DNA from: an uncultured Alistipes sp.
GTDB lineage: Bacteria; Bacteroidota; Bacteroidia; Bacteroidales; Rikenellaceae
Assembly: GCA_900769445.1 (NCBI GenBank)
Contig: CAAGGR010000006.1
Span: 1-54,778 of the forward strand
Reading direction: 5' to 3'
DNA: 54,778 nt
Each line of letters starts with the position of its first letter. Positions within the stretch are counted from its first letter, which is position 1. The notes under the pieces were generated by a model. It saw only the letters and a list, made by a program, of their open reading frames with translations, searched no databases and was not told where the DNA came from. The translations under genes were made by a program, and so were the position numbers. Shown in pieces: positions 1 to 6,566 of this stretch.

Positions 1-119
1 GAAGGGGTCAGATGCAACGCTCGGCAAAAATGCCACCGATGGGTAGTACTTGACGTACGTCCCATTGGTGGCATCTTTTGTTAGCGGCAGCAGATGTGCC
101 CCTTATCACAAGAAATTAT
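1..119 (+). repeat. Family A nested palindromic element, copy 1 (left edge cut by window)
   Basis: A palindromic element lies 3' of the EF-G2 gene. Read on the plus strand, positions 30-43 pair with 61-74 (14 bp, one G-T pair at 38/66). An inner GTAC/GTAC stem (46-49 with 55-58) closes on the loop TTGAC. An outer AAGGGG (2-7) pairs with CCCCTT (99-104). The segments between the stems (CAACGCTCGGCAAAAA on the left, TTTTGTTAGCGGCAGC on the right) recur almost unchanged in the copy at 30453-30581, while the stems differ in sequence. Read on the minus strand, the central hairpin is followed by TTTTT, so it can also end EF-G2 transcription. The right flank (CTTATC, then AGAAATTA) matches the other copy, whose left flank is its complement; that half lies outside this window. 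Confidence 0.8.
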
Positions 120-163
120 ATTTTTGATTTTAGAGGAGCATCTTTGTCCTATAAAATCGAAAA

Positions 164-2317
164 TTACTCTTCGTCAGTGTCTGTATAAGCCTTAAGAAGC
201 TTATCCTGAACATCTGCTGGCACCTGCTCGTAGTTAGCAAACTTCATTGTGTAGGTTGCTGCACCAGAGGTGAGTGATGATAGAGATGTTGAGTAGCGGT
301 AAAGCTCTGCGAGTGGCACACGTGCATTGAGACGGTCGAAGCCCTTATCAGACTCCATACCCATAATCATAGCGCGGCGGTTCTGAAGGTCGCTCATAAC
401 AGCACCCATATAGTCGCTTGGAGTAAGCACCTCTACATCGTAGATAGGCTCCATAATCTTTGGGCCAGCATTACGGAAGGCATCCTTAAATGCGTTACGT
501 GCTGCAAGCTTAAATGAGATTTCGTTAGAGTCTACTGGGTGCATCTTACCATCATAGATAACTACGCGGATATCGCGAGCATATGAACCAGTAAGTGGAC
601 CCTCATCCATCTTCTCCATGATACCCTTCAAGATAGCTGGCATAAAGCGAGCATCGATAGCACCACCAACGATAGAGTTGTAGTACTGAAGCTTACCGCC
701 CCAAGGCATATCGTACTCCTCCTTACCCTTGATGTTCACGGTGATCTCCTTACCGTTAACCTTATATTTTGTAGGCTCTGGCATATCCTCGTAGTAAGGC
801 TCGATAACCATATGTACCTCACCAAACTGACCAGAACCACCAGACTGCTTCTTATGACGGTAGTCTGCCTGAGCAACCTTAGTGATAGTCTCACGATATG
901 GAATCTTAGGAGCGAAGTACTCAAGCTCCATCTTATTCTCTGTAGATAGGCGCTGCTTAAGGATATTTAGGTGATGCTCACCCTGACCCTGGATGATAGT
1001 CTGCTTAAGCTCCTTAGAGTACTCTACAAGAATTGTAGGATCCTCATACTTAGCATCGTTAAGCAACTTACCGAGCTTCTCCTCGTCGCTCTGCTCCTTA
1101 GCCTTAACAGCTGCGCGGTAACGTGGCTCTGGGAATACGATAGGCTCAACAGTTACTGGTGTCGCAGGAGCTGCAAGAGTATCGTTGGTGCGTGTACCCT
1201 TTAGCTTAACTGTACAACCGATATCGCCCGCAAATAGCTCAGTAACCTTAACGCGGTTCTTACCTGCTACTGCAAACAGCTGAGAGAGCTTCTCCTTATT
1301 GCCTGTACGAGAGTTCACAAGCTCCATACCCTCAGTAACCTTACCACGAACTACGCGGAAGTAGGTAATCTCGCCGATATGCTGCTCAATCTGGCTCTTG
1401 AATACGAATAGTACTGTAGGCTCGTTGTCGTTAGCCAAGATCTCCTCACCCTCAGTTGAGAGGAATGCTGGAGCCTTCAATGGGCCTGGGCCTACGTTGA
1501 TGATGAACTCCATAAGACGCTTAGTACCGATGTCTCGCTTACCTGAAGCACAGAAGATAGGCATGATATCACGCTTAGATACGCCAAGCTTCAAACCTGC
1601 ACGGATGTCGTCCTGAGTGAGCGAACCCTTCTCGAAGTACAACTCCATAAGGGCATCATCATAAACAGCTGCTGCCTCAGCAAGCTCCTGATTAAGAGCA
1701 TTTGCGCGCTCCAACTCGTTCTCTGGAATAGGATACTCCTCGCGCTTACCATTCTCGTCAACGAACTTGTACAACTTCATCATCAAAACATCGATGAAAG
1801 AGTCGAAGCCAGAACCCTGATTTACAGGATACTGCACGATAACAGGCTTAACAGAAGAGTTTGCACGAATACCCTCAATAGTAGCGTCGAAGTTAGCCTT
1901 GTCGCCATCGAGCTGGTTAACAACACCGATAAGTGGCTTGTTAAGGATGCGAGCGTAGCGCGACTGAAGCTCAGAGCCTACCTCCCAACCATTCTGTGCA
2001 TTAAGCACCATCACACCGATATCGCCAACCTTAAATGCTGAGAACAACGAACCACAGAAGTCGTCAGATCCTGGGCAGTCGATGATGTTGAGCTTGCGAT
2101 CCATGAACTCTGTGAAGAGGGTTGTAGAGTAGATCGAGCGCTTGTATTCATGCTCGATATCTGTGTTATCTGAGATTGTATTGTTATTCTCTATACTACC
2201 CCTGCGGTCAATCACCTTACCCTCGAAAGCCATTGCCTCTGCAAGGGTAGTTTTTCCGGCGCCAGGAGCACCAATAAGAACGATGTTCTTAATCTCTTTT
2301 GCTGAATAGTTTTTCAT
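164..2317 (-). CDS. fusA2: EF-G2-type elongation factor G paralogue
   Basis: This 717-residue protein has the full EF-G layout. The G domain carries P-loop GAPGAGKT (16-23), a G3 motif DCPGSDDF (80-87) and a G4 motif NQLD (134-137), and is followed by EF-G domains II to V. The degenerate GTPase motifs mark it as the EF-G paralogue: the canonical G3 is DTPGHVDF, and here the catalytic histidine is Ser84; the usual NKxD is NQLD and the RGITI switch is absent. Established knowledge: Bacteroides thetaiotaomicron EF-G2 supports translocation without GTP hydrolysis and is induced in carbon starvation. By inference this protein plays the same energy-sparing role. It is transcribed alone from a good promoter about 100 bases upstream. 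The canonical fusA is expected elsewhere in the genome. Confidence 0.9.
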   Translation of the reverse strand: MKNYSAKEIKNIVLIGAPGAGKTTLAEAMAFEGKVIDRRGSIENNNTISDNTDIEHEYKRSIYSTTLFTEFMDRKLNIIDCPGSDDFCGSLFSAFKVGDIGVMVLNAQNGWEVGSELQSRYARILNKPLIGVVNQLDGDKANFDATIEGIRANSSVKPVIVQYPVNQGSGFDSFIDVLMMKLYKFVDENGKREEYPIPENELERANALNQELAEAAAVYDDALMELYFEKGSLTQDDIRAGLKLGVSKRDIMPIFCASGKRDIGTKRLMEFIINVGPGPLKAPAFLSTEGEEILANDNEPTVLFVFKSQIEQHIGEITYFRVVRGKVTEGMELVNSRTGNKEKLSQLFAVAGKNRVKVTELFAGDIGCTVKLKGTRTNDTLAAPATPVTVEPIVFPEPRYRAAVKAKEQSDEEKLGKLLNDAKYEDPTILVEYSKELKQTIIQGQGEHHLNILKQRLSTENKMELEYFAPKIPYRETITKVAQADYRHKKQSGGSGQFGEVHMVIEPYYEDMPEPTKYKVNGKEITVNIKGKEEYDMPWGGKLQYYNSIVGGAIDARFMPAILKGIMEKMDEGPLTGSYARDIRVVIYDGKMHPVDSNEISFKLAARNAFKDAFRNAGPKIMEPIYDVEVLTPSDYMGAVMSDLQNRRAMIMGMESDKGFDRLNARVPLAELYRYSTSLSSLTSGAATYTMKFANYEQVPADVQDKLLKAYTDTDEE

Positions 2318-2413
2318 AGTATATTAGGTTTTTAGGTTTTTTCTATGGTCTTAAGTTCTCGGTTTCGGAATATTTTGTCTCCCCACCAAAACCTTAAGTG
2401 CCTTTGTGGAATA

Positions 2414-2444
2414 TAAAGTTAAGCACTTTTTTTCGAACAGCAAA
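2414..2444 (-). promoter_or_regulatory. Promoter of the EF-G2 gene
   Basis: On the minus strand TTTG (2444-2441) is followed after 19 bases by TAACTTTA (2421-2414), close to the Bacteroidetes -33/-7 consensus. Transcription would start near 2408, leaving a leader of about 90 nt. Confidence 0.6.
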
Positions 2445-2616
2445 ATAAATAACCAATTTTTTTCACAAATAGGTTATTTTCCTCGCTTTTAAGCGACCAT
2501 TCGCACCACATTACATTTATATATATAGCCAATTTCGCGCCACGACCAAAAACCCATTCGTCTTTTTATTCTTTATAATTGCATAATTATACATATTAAA
2601 TATATCGCCTTTTGCA
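2445..2616. other. AT-rich intergenic stretch upstream of the EF-G2 promoter
   Basis: I see no gene here. The one structure is a 7-bp inverted repeat, AATAACC (2448-2454) with GGTTATT (2472-2478), directly upstream of the EF-G2 -33 box. Its position would suit a regulator site, but nothing in the sequence identifies the regulator. Confidence 0.4.
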
Positions 2617-2651
2617 ACAAAAAAGAGAGCGTGTCCAAATCTGAACACGCC
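2617..2651 (-). terminator. Rho-independent terminator after the 704-residue lipoprotein gene
   Basis: The arms GCGTGT (2629-2634) and ACACGC (2645-2650) form a hairpin. On the minus strand it is followed by CTC and a run of T (complement of 2619-2624). Confidence 0.8.
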
Positions 2652-2675
2652 CAACTTAAAATATAACAAATTATA

Positions 2676-4790
2676 TTATAGTGTTGTAATACCTACCTTA
2701 ACCGACTCCAACACCACCAACGACTCTGGAATCTCGAAACGGGTCTGCTTCTGAGCCTCCTCTTCGTCGATGCGCTTCTTAAGCTCCTCAAGGTCCTTGA
2801 TATCGCCCTTATCTGCAGCTGTAGGGAATAGGCGCATACGGTCCATCTTACCATATTTGCCAGCTGCATCAGTAGCGTATGCCAACGCGTATGATGGCTT
2901 CTCCCACTCAAGAAGGGTGAAGTAGTATGGGTTCTTCAATGAGCATTTGTTCCACTCAAAGCTTGATGTTATATACCACATGTCAGCGTCTGGGAACTCT
3001 ACGATATCTGAGAAATCCTCGCCCTCCTCGCTGTTGATTACAAGGGTATAGAGAGAGCTTGCGGCATCTATATCAGAGTATGTAATTGCACATATAACCT
3101 TATCCTTTGTTAGCTCAGCGTCGCCCCAAAGTCTACCAGCCTCGTCATTGCCAGAGAAGTAACCCACCAACTCGATTTTAGGGTTTACGGTACCAATCGA
3201 TGATGTGCTCGCTATATCCTCAAATGTGAAGGTCTTAACGACATCACCTGTTTTGATATCGAAGACATAAACATATGCTGTAGCCAAGGTCTCAGGCTGC
3301 ATACCCGAAACCCTAAGTGTGCTATTACCGTTGTAGTAGTACTGGTCGAGGGTCTCAGCAACTGAATACCCTGGGTTGAAATCTATTGAGCCTTCGTAGA
3401 AGAAATCGAACCGACTCTCCTCGTATGCAATGAACTTCGCCTCGTCATACTCTTCTGAGCCACAAGCACTTGCCATATAGTAGAATGTTGGATCAGTAGC
3501 TGTGATGTTCATCGTAAAGCCATAAGGGTTAATGCTCGATGCAGTCATAGATATCTCCAACTCATCGAGATTACCTCCTGGAGGTGTCTCGAATGTTACC
3601 ATCTGTGGCGCTGTTGTAACACCACCCGAGTATCCGAACGCGATGATACAATACTTTGTACCAGCTGCGGGGAGCGCCTTAGGCTTAGTTACGAAGTCTA
3701 TATTACCCTTTGAGTCAGCCTGAACAGACATCCAACCTGGACCCCACTGCTCTACCATTCTGTTCATAATATCCTCTGCGGTAGATACGCCATCCCAGAG
3801 CTGCACCTGACAGAGATATGGCTCTTTTTGTTTCGATGGTTTCACAGTAAATGCCACTGACATCTGCTGCACGTCGTATATTTTGATGTCGAAGTACATC
3901 TCCGATGGCTCAGTGTCGCCTGTGGTGTATGAGCCGAGTGTAACATCTGTTGTGATAACAACACCCTCCTCGTCCACAATCAAACCTGCGATAAGATAGT
4001 AGTACTCTGTGTTGGCATACAAGCCCTTACCCTCAACCAATAGGTCTCCGAGGTGTGTCAACTGCAAAAGTACCGCCTCGGCAGAGTTTCCAGCCTGCAT
4101 ATAAGCGTTGATATCATCCTGGAAGTGCTTTCTGTAGAATGCATCCTTGCTCATCTTACCCTCGCCTACATATTGGTCGTAATAGGCCTTAGGCTCGGTA
4201 CACAAATACCACAAAATCTCCTTATTCGAAGGCTTTACATTGAATATAACGTTGTTGTATAGAACCTCTGCCTCCACATCAAATGTGCAGTCGCTCATAT
4301 CCACTGCCAATGTTGAGAATGGCACCTTAACGATCTCTGTAGAGTTTACATAGGTATCGCCTGACGCCTTCACGCCGAAGACTACAACATAGTACTCTGT
4401 CTCCATCGCCAAGCCTGTGAACTTAACATTCACGATATCGCCAAAGTCAACAGCCTCAGGCATATACTCGCTAAGGGTATAACCCTTCTTTCCTGCCTGC
4501 TCAGTCAACTCTACCATTACATCACGCACGAAATACTCCTCCTTTTTGTATCCATCTACCATCTCCTTCTCATACACCGAACATAGGTAGTCGATAGTAG
4601 GGTCTTTAGGTGTAACGTCAAATGTTACCGAGCCACGAGTGATTTTGGTTATATCCACATCGAATGGAGTTGTTGGGGTTGCAGGGTCATTTGTACCTGG
4701 TTTTGGAGCAGGCTTATCGACATCGTCGCCACCACAAGCCACTGCCAAGAGTGCAAAAATGGTTACAAATAGAGATAGTAATTTTTTCAT
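2676..4790 (-). CDS. Lipoprotein with four related beta-sandwich-like repeats
   Basis: The 704-residue protein starts with a lipoprotein signal peptide whose lipobox ends at Cys19 (LLAVAC), followed by GGDD and a Pro/Thr-rich linker. Four diverged repeats of about 110-140 residues follow. Each opens with a strand pattern such as VTFDVTP, VIFNVKP, VAFTVKP or FTMNITA, then a DPT/NKE/KQK turn, then YLC or YMAS; this resembles the Ig/FN3-like repeats of Bacteroidetes surface lipoproteins. The C-terminal part (about 540-704) is a separate domain ending in TTL. I do not recognise a catalytic motif. It is transcribed alone, with its own promoter (4819-4850) and terminator. A surface or periplasmic binding or adhesion role is inference only. 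Confidence 0.85.
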   Translation of the reverse strand: MKKLLSLFVTIFALLAVACGGDDVDKPAPKPGTNDPATPTTPFDVDITKITRGSVTFDVTPKDPTIDYLCSVYEKEMVDGYKKEEYFVRDVMVELTEQAGKKGYTLSEYMPEAVDFGDIVNVKFTGLAMETEYYVVVFGVKASGDTYVNSTEIVKVPFSTLAVDMSDCTFDVEAEVLYNNVIFNVKPSNKEILWYLCTEPKAYYDQYVGEGKMSKDAFYRKHFQDDINAYMQAGNSAEAVLLQLTHLGDLLVEGKGLYANTEYYYLIAGLIVDEEGVVITTDVTLGSYTTGDTEPSEMYFDIKIYDVQQMSVAFTVKPSKQKEPYLCQVQLWDGVSTAEDIMNRMVEQWGPGWMSVQADSKGNIDFVTKPKALPAAGTKYCIIAFGYSGGVTTAPQMVTFETPPGGNLDELEISMTASSINPYGFTMNITATDPTFYYMASACGSEEYDEAKFIAYEESRFDFFYEGSIDFNPGYSVAETLDQYYYNGNSTLRVSGMQPETLATAYVYVFDIKTGDVVKTFTFEDIASTSSIGTVNPKIELVGYFSGNDEAGRLWGDAELTKDKVICAITYSDIDAASSLYTLVINSEEGEDFSDIVEFPDADMWYITSSFEWNKCSLKNPYYFTLLEWEKPSYALAYATDAAGKYGKMDRMRLFPTAADKGDIKDLEELKKRIDEEEAQKQTRFEIPESLVVLESVKVGITTL

Positions 4791-4818
4791 AGTCGTAGTT
4801 ATATAAATACATTTAGCG

Positions 4819-4850
4819 CAAAGATATGAATGTTATTTGAATTGTGCAAA
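4819..4850 (-). promoter_or_regulatory. Promoter of the 704-residue lipoprotein gene
   Basis: Minus-strand TTTG (4850-4847), a 20-base gap, then TATCTTTG (4826-4819), an exact -7 consensus. It lies about 30 bases from the ATG. Confidence 0.7.
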
Positions 4851-4860
4851 AAAAAGAGTC

Positions 4861-4920
4861 TTAAATTAGAGGCAACGCCTTTTAACCATTACTCATTCCT
4901 CACCACTAATTTTCCTCGTA
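4861..4920 (-). repeat. Family C intergenic repeat, copy 1
   Basis: Read on the minus strand this is ATTAGTGGTGAGGAATGAG, TAATGGTT, then AAAAGGC-GTT-GCCT. The same order of segments recurs at 6235-6287, 30691-30755 and 32287-32340. Confidence 0.6.
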
Positions 4921-4924
4921 ATTG

Positions 4925-4954
4925 TTTGTATTTCAGATTTTTTTACTACCTTTG
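4925..4954 (+). promoter_or_regulatory. Promoter of rplY-pth
   Basis: TTTG (4925-4928), an 18-base gap, then TACCTTTG (4947-4954). Transcription would start near 4961, leaving an 80-nt leader. The leader contains nested short complements (CACT with AGTG, TCGT with ACGA), so it could fold. Confidence 0.7.
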
Positions 4955-5039
4955 CACTCCCAAGCAGGCACTTATGGGGTCGTGGCTATAGACTACGATT
5001 GAGTGGTGCTGAAGTTAAATATTTAATTATTAAACACTT

Positions 5040-5609
5040 ATGAAGACAATTCAGATTAACGGTACTGCACGTAACGACTTCGGTAAGAAGTACGCTAAGG
5101 CAGCACGTCGCGAGGGTCAGGTACCTTGTATCGTTTACGGTGGCGGCGAGGAGAAGGCATTTTTCATTGATGCTAAGGAGCTCGGTCAGCTTATCTACAC
5201 TCCAAACTCATACATCATCGAGCTTAACATCGATGGCGTTGTAGAGAAGGCTGTTATGCGCGAGGTTCAGTTCCACCCAGTACGCGAGCAGGTTCTTCAC
5301 GTAGACTTCTACCGTGTTCAGGAGGGTAAGCCTGTTGCAGTTACAGTACCAGTACGCCTTACAGGTAACGCTGAGGGTGTTAAGGTCGGTGGTAAGTTGG
5401 CTCTTTCAGCACGTAAGCTTACTGTTAAGGCTTTGGTTGAGTACATTCCAGATGAGATCGTTGTTGACGTTACTCCATTGAAGGTTGGTCAGACTATCTT
5501 CGTTGGCGATCTTAAGGAGGAGAACCTTACATTCATTACTCCTGCAACTACTGCAGTATGTGCTGTACGTGTAACACGTGCATCACGTGGTGCTGCAGCT
5601 GGAAAGTAA
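5040..5609 (+). CDS. rplY: 50S ribosomal protein bL25, long Ctc form
   Basis: The 189-residue protein binds 5S rRNA in the large ribosomal subunit. The N-terminal half (about 1-95) is the L25 RNA-binding fold, starting MKTIQINGTARNDFGKKYAK and including VPCIVYGG and HVDFYRV. The C-terminal half (about 96-180) is the CTC/TL5 extension. This length is normal for Bacteroidetes, against about 94 residues in Escherichia coli. It is the first gene of a two-gene operon with pth, 28 bases downstream, an arrangement found in many bacteria that pairs two translation functions. The codon use is strongly biased, as expected for a highly expressed gene. Confidence 0.97.
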   Translation: MKTIQINGTARNDFGKKYAKAARREGQVPCIVYGGGEEKAFFIDAKELGQLIYTPNSYIIELNIDGVVEKAVMREVQFHPVREQVLHVDFYRVQEGKPVAVTVPVRLTGNAEGVKVGGKLALSARKLTVKALVEYIPDEIVVDVTPLKVGQTIFVGDLKEENLTFITPATTAVCAVRVTRASRGAAAGK

Positions 5610-5637
5610 TCGTTGCATAGGATAACACCTTGTAAGG

Positions 5638-6201
5638 ATGAAATATCTTGTTGTAGGGTTGGGTAATATTGGTGCCGAGTACGCCAACACCCGCCACAAC
5701 ATAGGTTTCAAAGTATTGGATGCCTTAGCTGAGGCATCCAATATCTCTTTTATGACCGCACGCTATGGCGATATGGCAACCTTGAAACATCGTGGTCGCA
5801 CTATCTATCTATTGAAGCCTTCGACATATATGAACCTATCGGGCAAGGCTGTAAGATATTGGATGGATCAGGAGCGCATACCACGCGAAAACCTGCTTAT
5901 TATCTCCGACGATATCGCCCTACCATTCGGCACCTTCCGTATGCGCAAGAATGGCTCTGAGGGTGGACATAACGGTCTTAGAAGCATTACCGAGTGCCTT
6001 GGCGACAACCAGTATGCTCGTATGCGCTTTGGCGTGGGCGGCGACTTTCCTAAGGGACGCCAGGTGGACTACGTCTTGGGCGAGTTCTCCGACGAGGAGA
6101 ATAAGGCTATGCCCGACCGTCTAAAGCTCTTTGGCGATGCGATACTCTCCTTCGTCTCTATCGGCCCCGACCGCACGATGAATAGCTATAATGGAAAATA
6201 A
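5638..6201 (+). CDS. pth: Peptidyl-tRNA hydrolase
   Basis: Releases tRNA from peptidyl-tRNAs that drop off the ribosome. The 187-residue protein is full length. Visible family features are the N-terminal GLGNIG (7-12; usually GLGNPG, so Pro is Ile here), the catalytic His20 in TRHNIGF, KPSTYMNLSG with its substrate-binding Asn, the DD of ISDDIALPFG, and GSEGGHNGLRS. It follows rplY closely and is followed by a hairpin terminator, so the two form one transcript. Confidence 0.97.
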   Translation: MKYLVVGLGNIGAEYANTRHNIGFKVLDALAEASNISFMTARYGDMATLKHRGRTIYLLKPSTYMNLSGKAVRYWMDQERIPRENLLIISDDIALPFGTFRMRKNGSEGGHNGLRSITECLGDNQYARMRFGVGGDFPKGRQVDYVLGEFSDEENKAMPDRLKLFGDAILSFVSIGPDRTMNSYNGK

Positions 6202-6204
6202 CAG

Positions 6205-6236
6205 AGGTTGCCCACGAGGCAACCTTTGTTATTTTA
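6205..6236 (+). terminator. Terminator after pth
   Basis: AGGTTGCC (6205-6212) pairs with GGCAACCT (6218-6225), followed by TTGTTATTTT. Confidence 0.8.
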
Positions 6237-6287
6237 ATGAGTAATGAGTAATTAGTAATGGCTAAAAGGCGTTGGCTTTTTAGGAGG
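6235..6287 (+). repeat. Family C intergenic repeat, copy 2
   Basis: GAGTAATGAGTAATTAGTAA, then TGGCT, then AAAAGGC-GTT-GGCTTTTTAGG. It has the same segment order as the copies at 4861, 30691 and 32287. Confidence 0.65.
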
Positions 6288-6522
6288 AGGACAGCAGGGA
6301 CAACAGGGACAACAGAGACAGCAGGGAGCATTTTTGATACTCAGTTTCGTTGTCGTCTCTGCAGTCTCTTTCGTCTCTTTTTCTCAAAAAAGGGATGAAA
6401 GGGAACTAAAGGGGATTCCGCCCCCTTTTCTACCCTTTCTGCCACTTTGTCCCCCTTATGCCCTTTTACCGCCCTTTAATCCTCTTTAGGCAACTCACCA
6501 CCACCTTTTAACCATACCTAGC
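6288..6522. other. Low-complexity intergenic block between convergent genes
   Basis: No gene is visible. The left part holds short repeats of GGGACAACA and AGAGACAGCAG; about 50 bases later a CTGCAGTCTCT segment is complementary with one mismatch. Next comes a purine-rich arm (AAAGGGAACTAAAGGGG, near 6396-6413) facing a pyrimidine-rich arm (CCCCCTTTTCTACCCTTT, near 6420-6440), which can form an imperfect hairpin. The rest is pyrimidine-rich (CCCCCTTATGCCCTTTT). Confidence 0.5.
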
Positions 6523-6556
6523 AAAAAAATGCGACTCCGAAGAGTCGCATTTTCGT
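6523..6556 (-). terminator. Bidirectional terminator, mainly for the 942-residue lipoprotein gene
   Basis: ATGCGACTC (6530-6537 region) and GAGTCGCAT (6542-6550) form a stem with a 4-base loop. On the minus strand it is followed by a run of seven T (complement of 6523-6529); on the plus strand by TTTTCG. Confidence 0.85.
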
Positions 6557-6566
6557 ATTAGTATAA

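Noticed and set aside
1..119. Integron attC site, because of the GCTAAC and GCGTTG segments flanking a hairpin
   Set aside because: The required RYYYAAC and GTTRRRY boxes are not matched, and there is no integron integrase or cassette structure.
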